Position numbers and translations under genes: made by a program | Shown: piece after piece, positions 50,410 to 58,733 of the stretch | Layout: each line of letters starts with the position of its first letter | How positions within the stretch are numbered: position 1 is the first letter of the stretch | Origin: Nanoperiomorbus sp963544155 | GTDB taxonomy: Bacteria; Patescibacteriota; Saccharimonadia; Saccharimonadales; Saccharimonadaceae | Reading direction: 5' to 3' | DNA length: 64,000 nucleotides | Assembly (NCBI GenBank): GCA_963544155.1 | Contig: CAUUDW010000003.1 | Coordinates: forward strand, 9,923 to 73,922 | Notes under the pieces: model-generated | What the model saw: the letters and a program-made list of their open reading frames with translations, nothing else | What the model was told of the DNA's origin: nothing | Database searches by the model: none

Positions 50410-51807
50410 TTATCTACTTAGATCCAGCAATCGCACTCCATCAGACGTCGCCAGTACCACCTTCGCCTTAGTATCACCAAAGAAGTTAGTGGTCATCAAG
50501 TCATTTAGTAGTGTATCGACTTTACCATCCGGACTAGTAAAAGCACGTACTCCGTAGAGTAGGCTGAGGCGATTCGCCATTCTGTCGGTTGGCACCACCG
50601 GTAAGATCGGCATGATCGGTCGCTGGATAGAGATGCTTCTAGTCAGAGAACTGCCGTTTGACTCGACGATGATGGCATCAGCCTCGACTTCATCCGCCAT
50701 CACTACGGCGGCATCAGCGATCGCCCCACTCTTTTCGTCTACCGGGTTGCGACTATAGAGGTCGTAGACGCCGATATGCTGTTGAGCATATCGTAGTGTC
50801 TTCGCCATGATAGAGACCGCCTCAACCGGGTACTTACCCATGGCAGTCTCATCAGACAACATCACGGCATCAGCACCCTCGATATAAGTAGTAGCTACGT
50901 CGTTTACCTCAGCCCGGGTTGGCTCAGGGTTGTCAACCATCGAATCAAGCATCTGGGTCGCCACGATGCATAGCTTGCAGTGCTTCTGGCACAGGCGAAT
51001 GATCTCTCGCTCTACCACCGGCACTACCTCAGGACCGGCCTCTACCGCCAAGTCGCCACGAGCCACCATCACGCCATCGGCGAGCCGGATAATTGCCTCC
51101 AGGTTCTCCGGATCAACTCCCGCCTTAGTCTCCAGCTTGACGATAATCTTACGATCGCTACCGTGGCTACGAATGATCTCTCTCAGTTTGCGTACATCGT
51201 CAGCATGATGAACGAAAGATAGTGCCGTGTAGTCAAAGTCTTTGTCAAAGCTCCACTCCAGATCGGTCAAGTCTTTCTCGGTTAAGACCGGAGCGTCGCC
51301 ACCTCGCATATCGGGCAAATTGATCGCCTTGCGAGAGATCACTGAGCCACCATTGACCGCCTTAACCCAGACCGTCTTACCGTCAATTCGCTGTACTATA
51401 GTGCGAATCTTACCATCGAATAGATAGATACTATCGCCCGGCAGACACTTGTCCGACAGATCATACTGCGACGGCAGGTTATTGCCTCCATCATGCTCAA
51501 TACCATAGGTCAGCCCCAGCTCGTCATCATGATGAATCGTATACTTCATGTCATCCTTCAGCTGACCCAATCGAATCTTCGGCCCCTGCAAGTCTTGGAC
51601 GATGGGGATATGCCGATTCAGCTTCTTCTCAATCAGTCGAATGTTCTTAACCTGTTCCACTCGGTCTTCAAACGAGCCATGACTAAAGTTGAGCCGACAA
51701 GCATTCACTCCGGCTCGAATTATTTTCTCCAGCATTGCCGGGTCGCTGGTCGCCGGCCCAATTGTCGCCAAGATGCGAGCACGTTTTAGTGTGTCGATAT
51801 GCGCCAT
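50410..51807 (-). CDS. pyk: Pyruvate kinase
   Basis: Catalyses the last ATP-forming step of glycolysis. The opening RARILATIGPATSD, the catalytic Lys region KIIVKLETKAGVD and MVARGDLAVE are present, and the active-site DETAMGKYPVEAV and C-terminal domain follow. The 465-aa length fits the form without the extra C-terminal PEP-utiliser domain. It is first in pyk-pgk-tpiA, which together with eno (62.3 kb) covers most of lower glycolysis in this window. Confidence 0.97.
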   Translation of the reverse strand: MAHIDTLKRARILATIGPATSDPAMLEKIIRAGVNACRLNFSHGSFEDRVEQVKNIRLIEKKLNRHIPIVQDLQGPKIRLGQLKDDMKYTIHHDDELGLTYGIEHDGGNNLPSQYDLSDKCLPGDSIYLFDGKIRTIVQRIDGKTVWVKAVNGGSVISRKAINLPDMRGGDAPVLTEKDLTDLEWSFDKDFDYTALSFVHHADDVRKLREIIRSHGSDRKIIVKLETKAGVDPENLEAIIRLADGVMVARGDLAVEAGPEVVPVVEREIIRLCQKHCKLCIVATQMLDSMVDNPEPTRAEVNDVATTYIEGADAVMLSDETAMGKYPVEAVSIMAKTLRYAQQHIGVYDLYSRNPVDEKSGAIADAAVVMADEVEADAIIVESNGSSLTRSISIQRPIMPILPVVPTDRMANRLSLLYGVRAFTSPDGKVDTLLNDLMTTNFFGDTKAKVVLATSDGVRLLDLSR

Positions 51808-51865
51808 GTTTGTATCACTCCTTCCTACTTACTAAATCGTGCCTATTCTAGCACACTCTCGCCGG

Positions 51866-52255
51866 CTAGCGCTTGTCCGTTGTCTTAGCATGATCAGCCA
51901 GCGCTTGCTTGATCCGCGCGATGACTTCCCGGGGAGTCAGATCAACCTTGACAATATAATCATAGATATTCCACTTAGATAGTTCTTTGGCCACTTCTTC
52001 GCTATCCATATTAGTCAGGACGATGACCGGTGTCGTCTTGGCGGAGCCGTTGCGACGCACCTCCCTCAGTACTGCCGAGCCATCAATATCGGGTAGAGAA
52101 TAGTCCAGGATGATCAAATCAGGCTTGGTCTGGGCTACCATCTCGATCCCGTTCATGCCGTTATCGGCGATATCGACATCATATCCCTCCGACTCAAGCT
52201 TCATCCGATACATCTGGCTGATTAGCTGGTCATCTTCAATGATTGATATCCTCAT
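51866..52255 (-). CDS. Stand-alone response-regulator receiver (CheY-like)
   Basis: A 129-aa receiver domain with no output domain. Acidic pair E7-D8, phosphoacceptor Asp in LIILDYSLPD (D52 region), the conserved Thr in VIVLTNMD and Lys in DYIVKVDL are all there. It could act by protein-protein contact, as in motility or pilus control, but no partner gene is adjacent. It is preceded by a 73-aa membrane-protein gene 11 bases upstream. Confidence 0.92.
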   Translation of the reverse strand: MRISIIEDDQLISQMYRMKLESEGYDVDIADNGMNGIEMVAQTKPDLIILDYSLPDIDGSAVLREVRRNGSAKTTPVIVLTNMDSEEVAKELSKWNIYDYIVKVDLTPREVIARIKQALADHAKTTDKR

Positions 52256-52266
52256 CTACCCTCCTT

Positions 52267-52488
52267 TTATGTTAGTAGCGCCCACAGCCCGGCGATGATT
52301 ACAGTCGCTACCATTATCGCAATCAGACCATACTTAATCTGAGTCTGATGGTCAATAATCCACTGGCTATAGTCTGATCTCACGACAGCACTAATCTTTC
52401 GCACTCGCACGACTTCACCGGATCGTTTGGCATCGGCGCCATGATAATGTTTGTTGCGACGCTTCGCCTTGCCGGACTTATTTCCCAT
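52267..52488 (-). CDS. Small basic single-pass membrane protein
   Basis: A 73-aa protein. The first ~45 residues are basic (KAKRRNKHYHGADAKRSG), and one C-terminal transmembrane helix follows (YGLIAIMVATVIIAGLWALL). By charge the N-terminus is cytoplasmic. No family is recognised. It precedes the CheY-like gene closely and is probably co-transcribed with it. Confidence 0.55.
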   Translation of the reverse strand: MGNKSGKAKRRNKHYHGADAKRSGEVVRVRKISAVVRSDYSQWIIDHQTQIKYGLIAIMVATVIIAGLWALLT

Positions 52489-52595
52489 ATGGTGATTATA
52501 CTACAAGACAGCCTAACACCACCAGCAGAGCACCCTGTATTCCATTTCAGAAGTTAGTGCCCCGGTAGTTAAAAATAAATATTAATAAAACCTAG

Positions 52596-52670
52596 TGGTG
52601 ATCTCGCCGGGAATCGAACCCGAATTGTCAGGATGAAAACCTGATGTCCTAACCTTTAGACGACGAGACC
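52596..52670 (-). tRNA. tRNA-Glu(TTC)
   Basis: A 75-base cloverleaf with GGTCTCG/CGAGATC acceptor and encoded CCA. Anticodon loop TTTTCAT gives TTC. It would be a substrate for MnmA thiolation encoded at 36.4 kb. Confidence 0.95.
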
Positions 52671-52710
52671 TTGCTGGAGATTATACTAGACTTGGTCAGT
52701 TATTGCCAAA

Positions 52711-54051
52711 CTACAGATAGGCGTCATTATCGTCCAGAATAAAATTAATCGCATTGACATTATACTGAGGCGATAACTCACGGATATTGTCCTTGACTTG
52801 CTGGGCGAAAGACCGGTTGTTGGCATTCACCCATGGAGCAATACTCGCCATGAAGCCTCGCACGTCACCCCACGATAGTCGCAACGACTCATCACCGGCC
52901 CGGCAAATCTCAACGCTCTGAGCGACACCGGCCGGGGAGTAATTGCTCGCATCAACCATCTTCACCAGGTCATTGAATTTACCGGCAATCCGACGCTCAA
53001 TCAGAGCCGGACTAAGATAATCTCGAGCATCACCTCGCCTGATTTGGCCGACAGCATTATCGACCAGTCGTTTCGCCATAAACTTAGTAACGGTCAGTTT
53101 CTTGCCCTGGTACCCGAGTCGATCATTTCGATGCTCAACTAGCCAGCCTGCCATGGTGTGGTCTAACGACCGAGCGAGCAGCCCAGTTCGCAAGCTATTA
53201 TATGAGACATCGGGACTCATCCCCTTGATTCGGCTGACACCCTGACTATAGCCGACTTTACCGCCAATCGTACCAACCGTGGGTAAAACCGGACGCAAAT
53301 GCTGAGCTAATGCCGGATATTGCTGGCTGACCCGGCGGATCGCCTCGTAATTATCCTTCAGCCGTCGAGTAGTCGAGTAAATGACTATACGATCTGCTCG
53401 ATCTTGCTCAGTATACTTTAGCGAGAAAGGCATCTGACGCTGATCGTATTGTTCTACCAGTGCCTTCAGTATCTTGTAAAGATCTAGTGAAGCAGGATTA
53501 AGGTAAAAGCAGTGTTCGATCGGTAGCCTATCTGAGCTAGGCATGACCACCTTGCCACCCTGCTCTGTCTGCTTGATGCAATACGAATCGACCACCTCCC
53601 ATTCGCCCGAAGTCCGGCGCCAGCCATCTTCACTGATGCGATCGTCTGAATCGCTCAGCTTGCTAATGATCCTGTCGTCGCCCGATGACCTGATCAGCCA
53701 TGCTTTTTGTCTCGCCCAGCGATTATTCATACGAGATTCAAACGCCTGTTTGCTTAGCTGATTAATCGGCTCGTCATCTATCGCCTCATTCTCGACCGCA
53801 CACTGATATAATCTTTCGCCACTATCACCCGGCTCACCGATCTGACCGCCATAAGCATCACCATAGAGGTCAATCAGCCGGTCAATGTTGTGGTCGATCG
53901 GACTATCAACCTGTTTGATAAGCCAGTCGTCAAATCGCTCTCCGTTTAATAGCTCAGGTTGAGGCATCTGACCGGGTTCCGTTGCCGATATGTCACAGCA
54001 TGACCACTTAGACTGATCACCACCCTCATTTGCTTGTCCTGTTTTCTCCAT
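52711..54051 (-). CDS. Unknown protein with a possible HopA1-like domain
   Basis: A 446-aa soluble protein, no signal or membrane segment. Residues ~185-330 have the rhythm of HopA1 proteins: CFYLNPASLDLYKILKALVEQ, then PFSLKYTEQDRADRIVIYST, a helical spacer, LRPVLPTVGTI, and SYNSLRTGLLARSL. HopA1-type domains are found in bacterial effectors and in the LxmY-type synthetases of class V lanthipeptides. The similarity is by eye only, without a detected catalytic set. The N-terminal ~150 residues are acidic and unmatched. The gene stands alone between tRNA-Glu and folD. Confidence 0.45.
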   Translation of the reverse strand: MEKTGQANEGGDQSKWSCCDISATEPGQMPQPELLNGERFDDWLIKQVDSPIDHNIDRLIDLYGDAYGGQIGEPGDSGERLYQCAVENEAIDDEPINQLSKQAFESRMNNRWARQKAWLIRSSGDDRIISKLSDSDDRISEDGWRRTSGEWEVVDSYCIKQTEQGGKVVMPSSDRLPIEHCFYLNPASLDLYKILKALVEQYDQRQMPFSLKYTEQDRADRIVIYSTTRRLKDNYEAIRRVSQQYPALAQHLRPVLPTVGTIGGKVGYSQGVSRIKGMSPDVSYNSLRTGLLARSLDHTMAGWLVEHRNDRLGYQGKKLTVTKFMAKRLVDNAVGQIRRGDARDYLSPALIERRIAGKFNDLVKMVDASNYSPAGVAQSVEICRAGDESLRLSWGDVRGFMASIAPWVNANNRSFAQQVKDNIRELSPQYNVNAINFILDDNDAYL

Positions 54052-54107
54052 ACCAAATCATACTTAACTTGTATTGTCTAGTATCATAACATAAATACAG
54101 CCAAAGG

Positions 54108-54923
54108 CTAACGGCGTTTCAAACTCTGCCCGGCAGCTCTAATTACATTATCCATTAGACAAGCGATAGTTAGCGGTCCGACCCCGCCTTTCCGAGGCGT
54201 GATAGTGATGTCCGACCTTTCCCGCACCAGCGGATCAACATCTCCCACCACCTGACCGTCAAGATCAGCCGTGCCGGCATCAACTACTACAGCACCGTCC
54301 TTCAGCATCTCTGACCTGATCAAGCCGGGCACGCCGGTCGCCGTCACTACGACGTCTTTATCGATCAGCGTTTTCTCCAGACTAGGACACCTAATGTCCA
54401 GCGGGGTCACATTGAGCCCCGACTGTCGCCACATTTTCGTAAGAGGTGTACCAACCAGGCGTCCTTGCCCGACAATAGCGATCTGCTTGCCAGCGAGGTT
54501 AATATTATAGCCGGCCAGCAGCCAATTAATCGCCATAGCAGTCGTCGCATCCCACTTCGACTGCTTAGCTAAGCCGTCGACATCTTTGACCGGGTTGACC
54601 AGATCAACCACCTTATCCGTTGCCGATGGATCGGGCAGTGGCAGCTGAATCAGGATGCCATGTACAGTCGGATCCATATTGAGTTGCTCTATCAGTCGCT
54701 CTACTCCCGGCTGATCGACTTTATGAATCTCAACAGCTATCCCGACATCCTCACCGTAGCGCTGCTTGAGCTTAGTGTATAGATCAGTCACAGCGTCGAG
54801 CTTGGTCTGGATGATCGCCAGTTTAGGCCGGATATGGTCATGTTGCTTCAGAGCTCGCACTTGACGAGCCTGACGCTCTTTAATAAAGCTAACTAACTCT
54901 CGACCGCTTAGCTGTCTGGACAT
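54108..54923 (-). CDS. folD: Methylenetetrahydrofolate dehydrogenase/cyclohydrolase
   Basis: A bifunctional cytosolic enzyme that interconverts methylene-, methenyl- and formyl-THF. The catalytic Tyr/Lys region is LYTKLKQRYG, followed by the family motifs GILIQLPLPD, VDGL and the NAD(P)-binding GQGRLVGTPL. The C-terminal PRKGGVGPLT motif is complete. Length 271 is slightly short. In a genome poor in biosynthesis, FolD would supply formyl groups for initiator tRNA (inference). Confidence 0.95.
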   Translation of the reverse strand: MSRQLSGRELVSFIKERQARQVRALKQHDHIRPKLAIIQTKLDAVTDLYTKLKQRYGEDVGIAVEIHKVDQPGVERLIEQLNMDPTVHGILIQLPLPDPSATDKVVDLVNPVKDVDGLAKQSKWDATTAMAINWLLAGYNINLAGKQIAIVGQGRLVGTPLTKMWRQSGLNVTPLDIRCPSLEKTLIDKDVVVTATGVPGLIRSEMLKDGAVVVDAGTADLDGQVVGDVDPLVRERSDITITPRKGGVGPLTIACLMDNVIRAAGQSLKRR

Positions 54924-54964
54924 ATTGCCAGTATAACTCAGCAGCTGTGTTATAATCCAATTAA

Positions 54965-55041
54965 GCGCCCGTAGCTCAGCGGATTAGAGTACTTGGCTTC
55001 GAACCAAGGGGTCGCAGGTTCGAACCCTGCCGGGCGTACCA
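54965..55041 (+). tRNA. tRNA-Arg(TCG)
   Basis: A 77-base cloverleaf with GCGCCCG/CGGGCGT acceptor and encoded CCA. Anticodon loop CTTCGAA gives TCG. Its last 23 bases are repeated downstream at 55128-55150. Confidence 0.95.
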
Positions 55042-55239
55042 AACAATCATTACGCCGCAAATACACTGTGGCATCTGGCACTATTAAGGAGAGTGAGAAC
55101 CTGCGACTTTGCGTCAGCAAAGAAGCCTTCGAACCCTGCCGGGCGTACCAAGAGTACATTGCATGGAAGACGCAGTATGATGCCGGACATTGTTGAAGCG
55201 AGGTGAGAACCTGCGACTTTGCGCCAGCAAAGAAGCCTT
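55019..55239 (+). repeat. two tandem ~109-bp units grown from the 3' end of tRNA-Arg
   Basis: Each unit consists of the tRNA 3' end (a 23-bp exact copy at 55019-55041 and 55128-55150), a diverged ~50-bp spacer, and a 37-bp segment (55093-55129 and 55203-55239) identical except at one base. The units are offset by 109-110 bases. The 37-bp segment contains GAACCTGCGAC, the exact reverse complement of 11 bases in the tRNA T-arm, and a CTTTGC-loop-GCAAAG hairpin. The last unit ends in six Ts, so the hairpin may terminate the tRNA transcript. The region 55042-55322 holds no gene. Confidence 0.75.
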
Positions 55240-55272
55240 TTTTACATCATTATATCTGTTAGCGCCATCACG

Positions 55273-55314
55273 CTATCCACCAAAAATTGCTTTTTTGGTA
55301 ATTTTGGTGGATAG
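55273..55314. repeat. 13-bp inverted repeat upstream of the DUF4143 ATPase
   Basis: CTATCCACCAAAA (55273-55285) is the reverse complement of TTTTGGTGGATAG (55302-55314). The right arm ends eight bases before the ATG at 55323 and could overlap its promoter. It may be an operator or a transcript hairpin. Confidence 0.6.
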
Positions 55315-55322
55315 TAAACAGT

Positions 55323-56540
55323 ATGAATGCGAAAATTATTCGTCAGCAATACTTAGACCAACTAGCGCTCTCTAAAGATCAGAATGTCATCAAGGTTGTT
55401 ACCGGTGTTCGCCGAAGTGGCAAGTCAACCCTGCTCGGACTATTTCAAGATACGCTCAGAGAGCAGGGCATTGCCGATAGTCAAATCCAATCATTTAACT
55501 TTGAAGAAGAGAAGAACGTCGAGCTGAGAGATTGGCGTAAATTACACCATCGTATCGAGCAAAAACTTGTACCGGACAAAATGAACTACATCTTCCTGGA
55601 TGAGGTTCAGAAGGTCGCACAGTTTGAAGAAGTAGCCGATTCTCTGTTTGTTAAGCCCAATGTAGATCTCTACATCACTGGCAGTAACGCTTTTTTACTC
55701 TCCGGCGAGCTATCAACCTTACTAACCGGTCGTTATATATCTATTCACGTCTTGCCATTTTCTTTTAGTGAATTCGTCCAGGTATTTCCCGAGGAGCATA
55801 ACAACGACCGCCTCTTCGAGAAATACCTGACAAGTAGCTCTTTTCCGGAAGCTATCAATCTGGCAAAAATTGATGATAAGCTGGCTAATAACTACCTCAG
55901 AAATATCTACGATACCGTTGTCAATAAAGATATAGCCGAACGTTATCAGATCAGAGGTAGGATTGATTTTGACCGAGTGGTCAAATTTGTCTTCGACTCC
56001 ATCGGTAGTCCATTGTCGGCACGAAATATCAGTAATTTCTTCAAGCTAAACAACGATAATATTTTCCATGGTACCATCAAGAATTATTTGGACTATTTGA
56101 CTAAATCATACCTTGTCTATCCCGTTAGCCGCTACGATATTAAGGGAAGAAGGCTGCTGACCACAAACGACAAATATTACGTGGTCGATCTCGGTCTTAG
56201 AAACATTCTACTCGGTAGTACTCCCGGGTCTGACGTCGGGCATCGCCTAGAAAATGTCGTTTTTCTCGAGCTTCTTAGGCGCAATGAAGGAGAGATCTTT
56301 ATCGGCAAAAACGAAGACTGCGAGGTTGACTTCATGGTTCAAATGGCCGGTGGCGAACGAGTCTATTACCAAGTGTCATATCAAGTCAACGACCAACCCA
56401 AGACCCTCGCCCGAGAGCTGGCACCATTCTATAAGATCAGAGACAACTACCCTAAGTTCTTACTGACGATGGATCTGGTGCCTGAGCAGTTTGACGGAAT
56501 TAAAAAGGTTAATGTAGTAGACTGGCTGCTCAATCAATAG
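55323..56540 (+). CDS. AAA+ ATPase with DUF4143 domain
   Basis: A 405-aa protein. The N-terminal ATPase has Walker A GVRRSGKSTLL, Walker B MNYIFLDEVQ and the family YITGSNAFLLSGELST, followed by HVLPFSFSEF. The C-terminal DUF4143 part (~215-370) contains the DYLTKSYLVYPVSRYD region and the nuclease-like acidic EVDFMVQ. These ATPases are common, often horizontally acquired and of unclear function. Codon use here is more A+T rich than in its neighbours. It lies between two tRNA-Arg genes, next to the tRNA-derived repeats, so it is probably accessory cargo. Confidence 0.9.
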   Translation: MNAKIIRQQYLDQLALSKDQNVIKVVTGVRRSGKSTLLGLFQDTLREQGIADSQIQSFNFEEEKNVELRDWRKLHHRIEQKLVPDKMNYIFLDEVQKVAQFEEVADSLFVKPNVDLYITGSNAFLLSGELSTLLTGRYISIHVLPFSFSEFVQVFPEEHNNDRLFEKYLTSSSFPEAINLAKIDDKLANNYLRNIYDTVVNKDIAERYQIRGRIDFDRVVKFVFDSIGSPLSARNISNFFKLNNDNIFHGTIKNYLDYLTKSYLVYPVSRYDIKGRRLLTTNDKYYVVDLGLRNILLGSTPGSDVGHRLENVVFLELLRRNEGEIFIGKNEDCEVDFMVQMAGGERVYYQVSYQVNDQPKTLARELAPFYKIRDNYPKFLLTMDLVPEQFDGIKKVNVVDWLLNQ

Positions 56541-56607
56541 GAGCCGGCTCGGAAGCTCGTTCAATGAATTCGCCCTCTCCGGTTCGCCAAGATTAGTACT
56601 TTTGTAC

Positions 56608-56613
56608 TATAAT
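56608..56613 (+). promoter_or_regulatory. -10 box and leader hairpin of tRNA-Arg(CCG)
   Basis: TATAAT at 56608-56613, preceded by a TAGTAC-TTTT-GTACTA palindrome. Between it and the tRNA, ATAGGAGGG (56621-56629) pairs with CCCTCCTAT (56645-56653), a 9-bp hairpin in the precursor. Confidence 0.6.
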
Positions 56614-56658
56614 TATACCCATAGGAGGGGTGGCTACCCTGCGTCCCTCCTATATTTT

Positions 56659-56736
56659 GCACCCGTAGCTCAGCCGGATTAGAGCGTTGGTTTCCGGCAC
56701 CAAAGGTCGTGGGTTCGAATCCCTCCGGGTGTACCA
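56659..56736 (+). tRNA. tRNA-Arg(CCG)
   Basis: A 78-base cloverleaf with GCACCCG/CGGGTGT acceptor and encoded CCA. Anticodon loop TTCCGGC gives CCG. Confidence 0.93.
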
Positions 56737-56769
56737 GCTTTGATTTAATATCTTAATAGTTGCCGACAG

Positions 56770-56832
56770 TTGTCATCCACTACTTTTAGTGTATGATAGC
56801 TAGCTAGGGAGAGTGCCGGCATAATCGGCACT
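56770..56832 (+). promoter_or_regulatory. promoter and 5' leader hairpin of typA
   Basis: TTGTCA (56770-56775), 16 bases, TATGAT (56792-56797). In the leader, GGGAGAG (56807-56813) is followed by the hairpin AGTGCCG (56812-56818) / CGGCACT (56826-56832), ending seven bases before the ATG. Without the hairpin the Shine-Dalgarno-like run is ~27 bases from the ATG; with it folded the two come close. Confidence 0.5.
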
Positions 56833-56839
56833 ATATTTC

Positions 56840-58663
56840 ATGTATACACCAGATAAGATTCGCAACATCGCTATCATTGCTCACGTTGACCACGGTAAGA
56901 CTACCCTATTGGATGGTCTGCTTAAGCAATCGCACACTTTTCGTGATAACGCTCAGGAGATGAGCGAGACTCTGATCATGGATAGTGGCGACCAAGAGCG
57001 GGAACGAGGCATCACTATCACCGCCAAGACCACAGCCATCACTTATGACGGCTACAAGATCAATATCATCGACACTCCTGGGCACGCTGACTTTAGCGGC
57101 GAAGTCGAGCGTACTCTCCAGATGGCTGACGGAGTGCTGTTGGTTGTCGACGCCGCCGAAGGCCCAATGCCCCAGACCAGGTTTGTCCTAGCTAAAGCAC
57201 TGGAGCTGGGTCTCAAGCCGATCGTCATCATCAACAAGATCGACAAACCGGCTCGACGGATTGAGGAAGTCAAAGACGAAGTGGCCGATCTCTTCCTGGA
57301 GCTTGCTACCAGTGACGATCAGCTGGATTATCCTGTCTACTACGCCATCGGGCGAGACGGTAAAGCTTGGACAGATACGCCCGATAGCACTACCACATCA
57401 GCCGACCTGACGCCAATCTTTCGGGCGATCATTGAGCATATCCCGGCACCGCAGGTTGATCCGGCTAAGCCCTTCCGCATGCTAATCACCTCCTTGCAGT
57501 ACGACAGCTTCCTGGGTAAATATGCCCTAGGACGAATTGAGCGGGGTGTCGCTAAGGCAGGTGCACCGATTAGCCTGATCAGCCCGGACGGCACTGTCGC
57601 CGGCGGCAAGATAGATAAGCTTTTTACATATAATGGTCTGAATCGCCAGGAGGTTGACCGGGTCGTAGCCGGTGACATCGTCGCCATCACCGGAGTTAGC
57701 CAAGCAAAAATCGGCGAGACGATCACCGACCCCGCCGACCCGACCCCCTTGCCTAGCATTGAGATTGAGCAGCCGACTATCTCGATCTACCTTGGGCCTA
57801 ACACCTCCCCTTTTAAGGGTCGAGAGGGCAAGTTTAATACTTCTCGCCAGATTGCCGAGCGTCTCGAGCGAGAGCTGGAGACTAATGTGGCGCTAAGAGT
57901 TGAGCCCGCCAATATTGGCTTCAGAGTAAGCGGACGAGGTGAGCTTCATCTGTCTGTCCTGATCGAGACTTTGCGCCGAGAGGGCTATGAGTTTGAAGTC
58001 GGACGACCACAAGTCATTCTGATCGAGCGAGATGGACAAAAGATGGAGTCAGTCGAGGAGCTCTTCATCGAAGTCTCTCCCGAGTTGCTAGGTAGCGTCT
58101 CCATGGAGCTGGGAGCTCGTCATGGCGAATTGACCAACCAGGAGACTACCAGTCAAGGGCAAATCCGAGCCACTTACCGTATCACATCTCGAGCTTTGAT
58201 TGGCTTGCACAACACCTTGTTGACTGCCACTAAGGGAACGATCATCATGAGTTCACTGCCCTGTGGTTATCAGCCGCTAGGAGCGCCTTTGAGCGGTCTG
58301 CGAAATGGCGTCTTGATAGCCGCCGAGTCCGGAACGTCAACGGCCTACGCCCTAGCCGGTGCTGAGGCTCGAGGTGAACTGTATATCGGTCCGAGCACCG
58401 AGGTCTACGCCGGTGAGATCGTTGGGCTGAATAAGCGCAAAGATGATTTAGAAATTAACGTCTGCAAGGGTAAGCAGCTGACTAATATGCGCAGTAAGTC
58501 CAGCGATGGCGCCATCCAGCTAACTCCCTATACTCAGATGTCACTAGAGCAGTGTCTCGACTTTATCGAAGACGACGAGCTGCTGGAGGTTACCCCTCAG
58601 CACCTGCGCCTGCGCAAAGCCGAGCTGGACCCAATCAAGCGCAAGCGTGCCCATCGTCACTAG
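56840..58663 (+). CDS. typA: Ribosome-associated GTPase TypA/BipA
   Basis: A translational GTPase linked to 50S assembly and stress. G1 is AHVDHGKTTLLDG, the switch region is RERGITITAK, G3 is DTPGHADF and G4 is INKIDKP. Domains II, III and V follow, with the TypA-specific C-terminal domain (GLNKRKDDLEINVCKGKQLTN). Length 607 is normal. It starts with MYTPDKIRNIAII. It is monocistronic, convergent with the DsbA-like gene. Confidence 0.97.
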   Translation: MYTPDKIRNIAIIAHVDHGKTTLLDGLLKQSHTFRDNAQEMSETLIMDSGDQERERGITITAKTTAITYDGYKINIIDTPGHADFSGEVERTLQMADGVLLVVDAAEGPMPQTRFVLAKALELGLKPIVIINKIDKPARRIEEVKDEVADLFLELATSDDQLDYPVYYAIGRDGKAWTDTPDSTTTSADLTPIFRAIIEHIPAPQVDPAKPFRMLITSLQYDSFLGKYALGRIERGVAKAGAPISLISPDGTVAGGKIDKLFTYNGLNRQEVDRVVAGDIVAITGVSQAKIGETITDPADPTPLPSIEIEQPTISIYLGPNTSPFKGREGKFNTSRQIAERLERELETNVALRVEPANIGFRVSGRGELHLSVLIETLRREGYEFEVGRPQVILIERDGQKMESVEELFIEVSPELLGSVSMELGARHGELTNQETTSQGQIRATYRITSRALIGLHNTLLTATKGTIIMSSLPCGYQPLGAPLSGLRNGVLIAAESGTSTAYALAGAEARGELYIGPSTEVYAGEIVGLNKRKDDLEINVCKGKQLTNMRSKSSDGAIQLTPYTQMSLEQCLDFIEDDELLEVTPQHLRLRKAELDPIKRKRAHRH

Positions 58664-58733
58664 ATCCGGGTCGTCCTAGCGAGCCTCCTAATGATGCCGT
58701 TCACCCCTCGACGTCTGACCTGAAGCTTCGCTT

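Noticed and set aside
55093..55239. Two 37-bp direct repeats separated by ~73 bases, first considered a mini CRISPR array
   Set aside because: Only two copies, the repeat contains a terminator-like hairpin and is linked to tRNA 3'-end copies; no cas genes are present.
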